DNA of 37,781 nt from Bacteroidota bacterium (GTDB lineage: Bacteria; Bacteroidota; Bacteroidia; Bacteroidales; F082). The first letter of the stretch is position 1; each line of letters opens with the position of its first letter. A program made the position numbers and the translations under genes. Below are positions 9,217-17,868 of the stretch, in pieces. The stretch lies in NCBI GenBank assembly GCA_947505205.1, contig CANNKD010000008.1, forward strand, positions 1 through 37,781, read 5' to 3'. The notes below the pieces were generated by a model. That model did no database searches and had not been told where the DNA came from. It worked only from the letters and a program-made list of their open reading frames with translations.

Positions 9217-9244
9217 CTGGTTACTTGTTACTGGTTACTGGTTT
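9217..9244. repeat. short direct microrepeat (GGTTACT units)
   Basis: ctggttacttgttactggttactggttt upstream of the 8031 CDS. Confidence 0.45.
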
Positions 9245-9276
9245 CAAATTACGAAATGTCAATTAAAAATATTCAT

Positions 9277-11598
9277 TTACTTCCTCTTTCCTTTAAAAGC
9301 CTTTTTTGGTGCATTATCCGGATTGGCTACAATAGCCATACATTCTTCCAGGCTAAGTTTCGCCGGATCGGCTCCTTTCGGAATTTTATAATTCTTTTTC
9401 TTGAAAGTGATATAAGGCCCATAACGACCATTAAGTACTTTTAAATCAGGCTCTTGTTGAAATTCCTGAATGGAAGCCTGTTCTTCCTTTTCGCGTTTGG
9501 CAAGAATGATTTCGATGGCACGCTCGGCATCTATCGAGGCCGGATCATCCGTTTTTGCCAGGCTGTAAAATTTCGAATCGTGCTTCACATAAGGTCCAAA
9601 CCGACCAATGGCAACCGCCATTTCCTTGGTTTCATATTCACCCAAGGTTCTTGGGAAACTGAACAATTCAAGCGCGTCTTCCAAAGTCAACGTATCCATG
9701 GTTTGGTTTTTATGCAAACCGGCAAACTTTGGTTTTTCTTCAGAATCAGTATCGCCTAACTGAACCATTGGACCGTAACGACCAACTTTCACAAAGAGAT
9801 TTTTTCCGCTAACAGGGTCAACACCAAGTAGTTTCTCACCACTGAATTTAGCTGAATTTTCGTTTGTGTCTTCAATCTTTTTATGAAACGGTCCGTAAAA
9901 CTCACCGATCATTTTGTTCCATGCCTGGTTTCCGTCAGCGATTTCATCAAATTCCTTCTCTACATTGGCTGTGAAATTGAAATCGATGATCGATTCGAAA
10001 TACTGGCACAAGAATTTATTCACCAAAATACCAATATCGGTTGGGAAAAGCTTCGATTTCTCGAATCCAACATTTTCGGCTTCGGTTTTGGAAGTTATTT
10101 TATCACTCAGCAAACTCAGCACTTTATATTCGCGGCTTGTGCCCGGACGATCCTCTTTTACAACATATTCACGCTTCTGAATCGTTGAAATTGTTGGTGC
10201 GTAGGTTGATGGACGGCCAATTCCCAATTCTTCGAGTTTCTTTACCAAACTGGCTTCAGTATATCTTGCCGGACCACGTGTAAAACGCTGTTGTGCAAGT
10301 ATTTCACCTACCTTTAATACTTGTCCGTTCTTCACCGGTGGAAGCAGATCAGCACTTTCTTCTGACGAATCATCGTCATTTCCCTCGAGGTAAACTTTCA
10401 AAAATCCGTCGAACAAAATCACCTCGCCGGTTGCTATAAATGTATATTTTGATGAAGAAATATCGACTGTAATAGTGGTCTTTTCCAGCTCGGCATCGGC
10501 CATTTGTGAAGCCAGTGTGCGTTTCCAGATCAGGTCATATAAACGCTTCTCTTCAGAGGTTCCGCTGATGCTTGAAGCAGCCATTGATGTTGGACGAATG
10601 GCTTCGTGTGCTTCTTGAGCTCCTTTGGTTTTGGTGGTATATTTGCGGGTTTTTACATATTCTTTCCCAAAGCTGTTTGTGATTTCATCTTTAGCCAGAC
10701 TGAGTGCCAGATTTGAAAGATTTACGGAATCGGTACGCATATAAGTGATTTTTCCCGATTCATACAAATGCTGGGCAACACGCATGGTGTTTCCAACAGA
10801 ATAACCGAGTTTACGACTGGCTTCCTGCTGTAATGTGGAAGTTGTAAAAGGTGCAGCAGGCGATTTTTTCATGGGTTTCTTTTCAACCGCTGAAACTGTA
10901 TAACCTGCTCCAATACATGATGTTAAAAAATTTTGTGCATCGGCTTCTATGGCAAATCGTTCAGAAAGTTCGGCTTTCAATTTGGCATTTGGCTGGCCAT
11001 CGACAGAAAAAACAGCGGTTACTCTATAAGCCGAAGTAACTTTAAAATCTTTCACTTCTTCTTCACGTTCCACAATCAGGCGAACAGCAACGGATTGCAC
11101 ACGTCCGGCCGACAAAGCTGGTTTTACTTTTCGCCAGAGAAGCGGTGAAAGCTCATACCCAACCAGACGATCCAAAACCCTGCGTGCCTGTTGTGCAGAA
11201 ACCAAATTGAGGTCTATTCCACGCGGATTTTCGATCGCATGCGCGATGGCTGTCTTTGTAATCTCATGAAAAACAATACGTTTGGTTTTGTCTTCCTTTA
11301 ATCCAAGTGCTTTGAACAAATGCCACGAAATGGCTTCTCCCTCGCGGTCCTCGTCAGATGCCAACCAAACCATTTCGGCCTCTTTGGCAAGCTTTTTCAG
11401 TTCGGCAACAAGCTTTTTCTTATCGGCCGAAACCTCATATTGGGGTTCAAAACCATGCTCAATGTCAACACTCAGCTGGGTTTTATTCAAATCCATTACG
11501 TGGCCGTAGCTCGATTTAACAATATAATCCTTACCTAAAAATCCTTCTATGGTTTTTGCCTTGGCAGGCGACTCAACTATGACCAAATTCTTCGACAT
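9277..11598 (-). CDS. topA: DNA topoisomerase I
   Basis: MSKNLVIVESPAKAKTIEGFLG; LASDEDREGEAISWHL; ITYMRTDSVNLS; C-terminal GRYGPMV/GRFGPYV/GRYGPYI repeats. Confidence 0.97.
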   Translation of the reverse strand: MSKNLVIVESPAKAKTIEGFLGKDYIVKSSYGHVMDLNKTQLSVDIEHGFEPQYEVSADKKKLVAELKKLAKEAEMVWLASDEDREGEAISWHLFKALGLKEDKTKRIVFHEITKTAIAHAIENPRGIDLNLVSAQQARRVLDRLVGYELSPLLWRKVKPALSAGRVQSVAVRLIVEREEEVKDFKVTSAYRVTAVFSVDGQPNAKLKAELSERFAIEADAQNFLTSCIGAGYTVSAVEKKPMKKSPAAPFTTSTLQQEASRKLGYSVGNTMRVAQHLYESGKITYMRTDSVNLSNLALSLAKDEITNSFGKEYVKTRKYTTKTKGAQEAHEAIRPTSMAASSISGTSEEKRLYDLIWKRTLASQMADAELEKTTITVDISSSKYTFIATGEVILFDGFLKVYLEGNDDDSSEESADLLPPVKNGQVLKVGEILAQQRFTRGPARYTEASLVKKLEELGIGRPSTYAPTISTIQKREYVVKEDRPGTSREYKVLSLLSDKITSKTEAENVGFEKSKLFPTDIGILVNKFLCQYFESIIDFNFTANVEKEFDEIADGNQAWNKMIGEFYGPFHKKIEDTNENSAKFSGEKLLGVDPVSGKNLFVKVGRYGPMVQLGDTDSEEKPKFAGLHKNQTMDTLTLEDALELFSFPRTLGEYETKEMAVAIGRFGPYVKHDSKFYSLAKTDDPASIDAERAIEIILAKREKEEQASIQEFQQEPDLKVLNGRYGPYITFKKKNYKIPKGADPAKLSLEECMAIVANPDNAPKKAFKGKRK

Positions 11599-11957
11599 CT
11601 ATATCCTTTTCTTTATATTGTTCAAGTTGTTTGAACAAAATTACGGTTGCAAAATTATAATAATAACACAGATAAACAGAGGCTAATTGTAAAGTACTAT
11701 TAATAAGGTGTAGAAATGGTCAGAAATGGAATTAAAATTTAGGTCATTTTCCGAACAAATAAGTCTTTTTTTGGTTTACTCGTCAACTCTTCAACGCTAT
11801 TAAATGGATGCAATAAGGATGGAAAATAGTCGAATTTGAAACGATTAATTACGCTTAAAATACGTCTAAAATACATTTATAATACAGCCTAATAGTATCG
11901 TTGGTGATACCTTACGATCAGTCTGGATGAGGAATGGCTTACAACAATAAAACAGCA

Positions 11958-13202
11958 TTATTTTTTCTTTTTCTTCTTTTTGGCCATATATTCGCGTTGT
12001 TCTTTTTCGTTATCGCGAATGAGTTTTTTCCAGTTATTATCGGTGTCTTTGGTAAAATCGAGTGTTTCGCGGTACGTGTTTTTATCTATTTCCATAACCA
12101 CAATATCCTTATCCAGAAATGTCTCTATTTCTGCTAAAATCTCTTTCTCTTCAGAACTGCAAAACGAAAATGCCTGTCCTTTTTTGGTGCCTCGTCCGGT
12201 TCTTCCAACACGGTGAACATAGTTTTCGGGAACTTCAGGCAAGTCATAATTTACCACAAAATCAACATTTGGGATATCAATTCCACGAGCACTGATATCA
12301 GTAGCAATCAGCAGTTTTAGGGTGCCGTTTTTAAAATCGTTTAAGGTAGCGGTACGCTCGTTTTGCTCCTTGTCGCTATGAATTGTTTCGCTTGTAATCT
12401 GAACTCTTTCCATCGCATTTTTAACTCTTTCGGCACGAACTTTTGTACGCACAAAAACAAGGACTTTACTGTCTGGATTTTCATCAATCAATCGTTCAAG
12501 AAATGCACGTTTGTCATCCATTTCGATAAAAGCTACAAAATGCTCAATGTTTTTAGCGACTGGATTTTTTGGCGAAATCTGTATGCGAATAGGTTTTATC
12601 ACCAGCGAATAGGCTAGTTTTTTAATTTTAGGATTGATAGTTGCCGAAAAGAATAAAGTCTGTCGTTTTGCCGGCAAGTGACGCATCAAATCGTTGATAT
12701 CTTTTATGAATCCGAGATCGAGCATGTGGTCGGCTTCATCGAGAATTAACACTTCAATGCCGTGCAATTTTAAATGACCTTGGCTTACCAAATCGAACAG
12801 GCGACCAGGAGTAGCAACCAAAATATCGATACCGTTTTCAAGTGCTGAAATTTGAGGTGCCTGATCAACGCCACCAATTATCCCGATTGTTTTAACACCC
12901 GTATTTTTAGCCAGTGCCGTAAAAACTTCGGTTATTTGTTGCGCCAGCTCATGGGTGGGAACCATTACCAAACATTGAATGTAATTGGATCGTTTTGTTT
13001 TTTTTGCATTTTGTATTTTGTGAATTACCGGAATGGCAAATGCTGCCGTTTTGCCAGTACCAGTTTGTGCTATTGCCAATACATCTTCGCCTCTTAAAAT
13101 AGGCGGAATTGCTTTGAACTGAATGTCGGTAGGCCGCCGGAAACCTTGGTTTTCAAGATTTTTTTTAAGCTCTAACGAAATAGAATACTCCTCGAATTTC
13201 AT
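11958..13202 (-). CDS. DEAD/DEAH-box RNA helicase
   Basis: AQTGTGKTAAFAIP, VMVPTHELAQQ, VATPGRLFD, VLILDEADHMLD, FFSATI, ATDISARGIDIPNVDFVVNYD, YVHRVGRTGR; poly-Lys C-terminus. Confidence 0.96.
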   Translation of the reverse strand: MKFEEYSISLELKKNLENQGFRRPTDIQFKAIPPILRGEDVLAIAQTGTGKTAAFAIPVIHKIQNAKKTKRSNYIQCLVMVPTHELAQQITEVFTALAKNTGVKTIGIIGGVDQAPQISALENGIDILVATPGRLFDLVSQGHLKLHGIEVLILDEADHMLDLGFIKDINDLMRHLPAKRQTLFFSATINPKIKKLAYSLVIKPIRIQISPKNPVAKNIEHFVAFIEMDDKRAFLERLIDENPDSKVLVFVRTKVRAERVKNAMERVQITSETIHSDKEQNERTATLNDFKNGTLKLLIATDISARGIDIPNVDFVVNYDLPEVPENYVHRVGRTGRGTKKGQAFSFCSSEEKEILAEIETFLDKDIVVMEIDKNTYRETLDFTKDTDNNWKKLIRDNEKEQREYMAKKKKKKK

Positions 13203-13254
13203 GAAAATGGGATTTAAAAATGCAAAGATAGCCTAAAGAATGAGGAATGATAGA

Positions 13255-13525
13255 TTCGATTACGAAGGAAGAACACGCATTTACGATGAGGAAGATTGCG
13301 TAATTTGGGCTAAAATACAATCTCGATTTTTATAGCGGCTATTCACCCGAACGTATCAATCCTGGTGATAAGATGCGTACTGTTACCAAAATCAGGAAAG
13401 TTACTTTGGGCAGTAATGCTGAAATTGCCTCAATCGATATTAATTCACTTATGACAAAAAATGCTATGATTTACGATATCAAAACTGTTTTGCCAAAAGA
13501 TAAAATTGATGCACGTCTTTATAAC
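13255..13525 (+). pseudogene. decayed nucleotide-sugar (UDP-N-acetylhexosamine-type) dehydrogenase fragment
   Basis: Frame 1: YEGRTRIYDEEDCV (cf. YESTVYPGATEEDCV). After a frame change: FGLKYNLDFYSGYSPERINPGDKMRTVTKIRKVTLGS, then directly NSLMTKNAMIYDIKTVLPKDKIDARL, which resembles the protein C-terminus. The central part is missing and there is an in-frame stop upstream (13301-13303). Confidence 0.75.
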
Positions 13526-13559
13526 TTCCAGATCAACTTTTTGAAAGTAATAATCCAAT

Positions 13560-13597
13560 CGACCCGTCAAAAACCAAGCTGACGGGTCGTTTTTTTA
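13560..13597 (+). terminator. rho-independent terminator
   Basis: cgacccgtca-N10-tgacgggtcg followed by ttttttt; 10-bp perfect stem. Confidence 0.85.
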
Positions 13598-13699
13598 TTT
13601 TTCGATTTTTATTTCACATTAATTTGTGAATAACTACCTTCGTATCAGCATTCGAAATATGCGCAAGAAGTTGTATTTTTAACAGTTGAAATAATTTTA

Positions 13700-16600
13700 A
13701 TGAAATATTACAAGTTTATATTTTCTCTTATTTTAATCAATTGTCTGATCTTCAATACATTGATTCAGGCGCAATCGCGCACTGGAAGCACGGTTGAACA
13801 ATTCAGTATTGAAATTATGTTTGCAAATCCGGTTGTCAACCCGAATGTTTACAAAGCCCCACTCAAATACAACAAAGATTTTGCACTTATACTTCAAATG
13901 GATGATGAAACGCCTGCCATTAATGACGTTGTGATGCCATACTTCAAGGGTCAACCCCCCAATCCGGGATTGTTTTTTACAGAAGGTGACCCTGCAAGTA
14001 ATCAGCCATTCAAGGCTGAAGTTTCATTGTATTCATTCGACGAAACCGGAATGGACATTCATAATTATGTTACGGGTTTTTTGCATTGGGACAATATTAT
14101 CAATTTGTGGGCAGGTGAATTTGGGATGGTCAGCCGTGGACTTTCCAGTCCTCCCGGCACTGATAATGCTGTTGAGGTGCAACGAAATGCAAGTTATATA
14201 AAGCGAAAAACAAAAAGTGGAACCATTCCGGATGGTTACGATTTGAATGTTTTTGCCATCCCGCCTAATGGTTCATCTCAACTTGCTGAAGCAAAGGCAC
14301 ACAATCTGGCTGTTTTTAGCAGCACCGGAGCAACTAATCCGGTAAAAGTTGAAACACTTCCTGCTATTTCAGGTATTGAACTCAAGCGTAATTTGATTAC
14401 AAATAATCTATTTAATGACGTTCAAAACGTTGCAAATCAATGCAATGCATCAAACCACTACATAGCGACTTATTATAACCATGGCTTTGGGAATGGTGAA
14501 ATCAGTTTCGATGAGTTTAAATTGCAAATGGATCAAATTGCTGCTACTTATGGAAAAGCCGGCTCTGACAAGATTTGGTCAGGTTCGTCAACTGAAATAT
14601 TTGAATATCTGAGAATTAAAGAATTAGTAACGGTAACACAATCAATTACTGACAATGTATTGACACTTACTTTTACCGGAAATAATATTCCGGATAATTT
14701 CCGGTATTATGCTTCGAGCATAGTTGTTTTAGGAGAATCGAATATCGTGGAAATGACAGTTACGCAGCCTGATGGGTTATCAACCTACCATTTTTCAGGA
14801 AAAAATGCGCTGATAAACATGAAATGGAATGGTTATGTTCCTCAGGATGCCGTTTCGCAGGCAGAAAATCTGGTTACTTTGACAGAAACAGAAACCACAC
14901 AAGTGAATGGAATTGTGGCTATGGATTATGTACAAATGCTTCCTGATGGTGATACTAAATGGGCACTTCGCGATCGTTTATGTGCCTTGGAGACAATCGT
15001 TTACGAACCAAATTTTTGTCCATTAGGCGAATTTTTAGGCCCAGACGTTACACTATGTTTCGGTCAAACTATCGATTTTCAATTACCAAGTGCGGCCGGA
15101 TATTTATGGAGTACCGGCGAAACAACGCAAAACATTACATATACAGCTATGGCAACTGAAAAGGTTTGGGCACGTTTAACACAAGGTGATGGATCAACTT
15201 TGGCCGACACCGTGCTAATAACCGTGAATCCATTGCCCAATCTATTGATCAATCCCGATACCATTGCCATATTTCCAGGTGACGAAATCATTTTAAGAGC
15301 CTCGGGTGCAGCAACTTATCTATGGTCGGATAACAGCACTGCAGATTCACTTATTGTTTCACCATCAACAACCACAGATTTTACCGTTACCGGTACTTCA
15401 GCATTAGGCTGCTCAACAGATGCAACTTCACATATTGTAATAGCTTTTTTGGGTGATGATATATCACTTTGCTTCAATGAATCCATCGTACTCTCCGCAC
15501 CAATCGCCGAAAGTTATTCATGGAGTACCGGTGAAATCACGCAAAACATTAACTATGTGGCAGTCCAAAATGACACTGTTTGGGCTCAGCTCACATTTGG
15601 TAATGGTTCAACAGAGACCGATACACTCCTTATAACTGTGAATCCATTGCCTGAAATAACCATTAACCCTGATACGCTTACAGTGAATCCGGGTGATGAA
15701 GTCATTTTACATGCCTTGGGAGGTGTTTCCTATCTTTGGTCGAATGACAGTATTAGCGATACAATTGCTGTATATCCGATGATTACAACGGATTATTTCG
15801 TTACCGGAACATCGGCTCTGGGCTGCAAAAACACAGCAAACGCTCACATCATTGTCGAATATATTACGGATATAAATTTCACTTTCGACACAGTTTGCTT
15901 TGGCGACACCACACATCTTATATCACAAGTGACTTCGAACGATCCGGTTCTTATTTCGGAGTGGGATATGAACGGAGACGGCCTCTTCGTGGATGAAGTT
16001 GTTGGTGATACTGTAAAAATAGTTTTCGCAACAGCAGATGAACATTTGGTTGGACTGCGGATTAAAACACTCAGCGGAGCCATTCATATCATATATAATA
16101 AGGTCCCTGTTGCCGATTTCCCAATTCCTTCATTCATTTATGCTGGAACCTGCGAGGGACAAACAGTATTTTATTGGGATAAATCTACCGTACAAGTCGG
16201 GAAAGTTAACAATTGGACATGGGATTTTGGAGATGGCAGTTCTTCGAATGAGCAAAATCCGAATTATTATTATACCACTGCCGAATTATTCAATGTTTCT
16301 TTGATCGCCGTTTCAAGTTACGGTTGCCTTGATACCATAACTCAGAGCGTCAATATTATTCCTGCGCCAACCCTTGATCTCAGGACAACTGACGGAACAG
16401 CAGTGGCTTCAGAACAAACCGTAGAAATGGTTGCCGGAGGCAGCGTCGATTTCGAAGTGTTGAGTGTTTATGACAGTCTGGAATGGTCGGGAGGAGTGAA
16501 AACAGACGTTTTTCATGTGATAAATGCTGGTTATTTCTCCGTTGTGGTTTATGTGAATGCATGTAACAACAGCCGTTTTTTCACAGTTACAGAAACCGGA

Positions 16601-16876
16601 AATCCCCCAAATCCAACAGTGGGAATAATGAATTTGCTGACTCCAAATGGTGATGGCTTTAACGATGTATGGCAAATTCAGGATCTGGCAGGAATCAGCC
16701 CAGCCAAGGTAGCTATTTACACTCGTGCAGGCAATCTGGTTTACAGTTCAAACAATTACGACAACAGTTGGAAAGGATATTACAATGGGAATCCATTACC
16801 CGAAGGAAGCTATTTTTATATCATTGAAGGCGTAACAGGATCTGTTTTAAAAGGCACAATCAGCATCGTCAGATAA
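13700..16876 (+). CDS. large secreted protein: NodB/polysaccharide-deacetylase-like N-terminal domain, Ig/PKD-like repeats, T9SS type B C-terminal domain
   Basis: Signal peptide; YNKDFALILQMDDE...; ...DKIWSGSSTEIFEYLRIKELVTV; PKD motif WTWDFGDGSSSNEQNPNYYY; C-terminal LLTPNGDGFNDVWQIQDLAG...VAIYTRAGNLVYSSNNYDNSWKGYYNGNPLPEGSYFYII. Confidence 0.8.
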   Translation: MKYYKFIFSLILINCLIFNTLIQAQSRTGSTVEQFSIEIMFANPVVNPNVYKAPLKYNKDFALILQMDDETPAINDVVMPYFKGQPPNPGLFFTEGDPASNQPFKAEVSLYSFDETGMDIHNYVTGFLHWDNIINLWAGEFGMVSRGLSSPPGTDNAVEVQRNASYIKRKTKSGTIPDGYDLNVFAIPPNGSSQLAEAKAHNLAVFSSTGATNPVKVETLPAISGIELKRNLITNNLFNDVQNVANQCNASNHYIATYYNHGFGNGEISFDEFKLQMDQIAATYGKAGSDKIWSGSSTEIFEYLRIKELVTVTQSITDNVLTLTFTGNNIPDNFRYYASSIVVLGESNIVEMTVTQPDGLSTYHFSGKNALINMKWNGYVPQDAVSQAENLVTLTETETTQVNGIVAMDYVQMLPDGDTKWALRDRLCALETIVYEPNFCPLGEFLGPDVTLCFGQTIDFQLPSAAGYLWSTGETTQNITYTAMATEKVWARLTQGDGSTLADTVLITVNPLPNLLINPDTIAIFPGDEIILRASGAATYLWSDNSTADSLIVSPSTTTDFTVTGTSALGCSTDATSHIVIAFLGDDISLCFNESIVLSAPIAESYSWSTGEITQNINYVAVQNDTVWAQLTFGNGSTETDTLLITVNPLPEITINPDTLTVNPGDEVILHALGGVSYLWSNDSISDTIAVYPMITTDYFVTGTSALGCKNTANAHIIVEYITDINFTFDTVCFGDTTHLISQVTSNDPVLISEWDMNGDGLFVDEVVGDTVKIVFATADEHLVGLRIKTLSGAIHIIYNKVPVADFPIPSFIYAGTCEGQTVFYWDKSTVQVGKVNNWTWDFGDGSSSNEQNPNYYYTTAELFNVSLIAVSSYGCLDTITQSVNIIPAPTLDLRTTDGTAVASEQTVEMVAGGSVDFEVLSVYDSLEWSGGVKTDVFHVINAGYFSVVVYVNACNNSRFFTVTETGNPPNPTVGIMNLLTPNGDGFNDVWQIQDLAGISPAKVAIYTRAGNLVYSSNNYDNSWKGYYNGNPLPEGSYFYIIEGVTGSVLKGTISIVR

Positions 16877-17868
16877 TGGGAAATAAAAAGAACATAATGC
16901 TTGCTTTGATTCTCTTTTTTGGAGGAAGCCTGATCAATGCCCAACAATTTCCATTGACTTCTCATTATGTATTTAACGGATATTCGCTCGATCCAGGTTT
17001 TGCCGGAATTTTTACGACCGGAGAAGCCACATTTACCTATCGCAAAGACTGGACATCAATCAACGGAAGTCCGACCACTATCCGGGCAAATGGCTTTGGC
17101 AAGATTCATCCAAATATGTATCTGGGAGGTGAATTGCTAAACGACAAAGTAGATATTTTTAATCGTTTTAAAGCAAACCTCAATTATACATATCGGCTTC
17201 AGTTAGCTGATATTCAATATTTAAACTTCTCTTTTTGGGGAAGTCTGTATCAAAGTTCGATTAATTTGAATGGCGTAAATGCCGATCCCAATGATCCTCT
17301 CATCATTGATCAGACAAAACTGAATGGAACCGATCTCAATGCAGGATTCAGTCTGGTTTACAACCGAAATACATTTATTATCGGTTTTGGAATGCCAACA
17401 CTGTTTCAGACAAAAGATGCCTATTTGAATCAGGCAAGTGGTAAATTTGCCTTCGACCAGGAAATGTTGTTCCATATTTCGAATAGATTTAAGTTAAACC
17501 CCGATTGGCAACTACAACCATTCCTGATGTGGAGCCGAACCAATAATTCTCCATCCGTTATCGATATTTCCGCTACCTTATTTTATCTCGAAAAATACTG
17601 GTGTACAATGCTTTATCGTAACAGTAAACTGTTGGCACTGGGTATTGGCGGCGAGTTATATCGTGGACTTTCAATGGCTTATAGTTATGAGATTGGTATG
17701 GGTGGTATCAATAGTAAATCGGGTGGTTCGCATGAAGTGAGCATTGGTTTCCGGTTTGGCGCAAAAGAGAAGCAAAAATATGTGCCAAGAATCAAAGGTA
17801 AATCTACCGGACATTCAGGAGATAGATTTCCACAACCTACAGAATATGATATTAGGAGGGCTGAATAA
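16876..17868 (+). CDS. PorP/SprF family type IX secretion system membrane protein
   Basis: QQFPLTSHYVFNGYSLDPGFAGIFTTGEATFTYRKDWTSINGSPTTIRANGFG... is typical of PorP/SprF; position directly after a type B substrate. Confidence 0.92.
   Translation: MGNKKNIMLALILFFGGSLINAQQFPLTSHYVFNGYSLDPGFAGIFTTGEATFTYRKDWTSINGSPTTIRANGFGKIHPNMYLGGELLNDKVDIFNRFKANLNYTYRLQLADIQYLNFSFWGSLYQSSINLNGVNADPNDPLIIDQTKLNGTDLNAGFSLVYNRNTFIIGFGMPTLFQTKDAYLNQASGKFAFDQEMLFHISNRFKLNPDWQLQPFLMWSRTNNSPSVIDISATLFYLEKYWCTMLYRNSKLLALGIGGELYRGLSMAYSYEIGMGGINSKSGGSHEVSIGFRFGAKEKQKYVPRIKGKSTGHSGDRFPQPTEYDIRRAE

Noticed and set aside
13373-13582. 69-aa ORF as a stand-alone gene
   Set aside because: It is the decayed dehydrogenase fragment; the homologous sequence begins upstream of the ATG and has an internal deletion.
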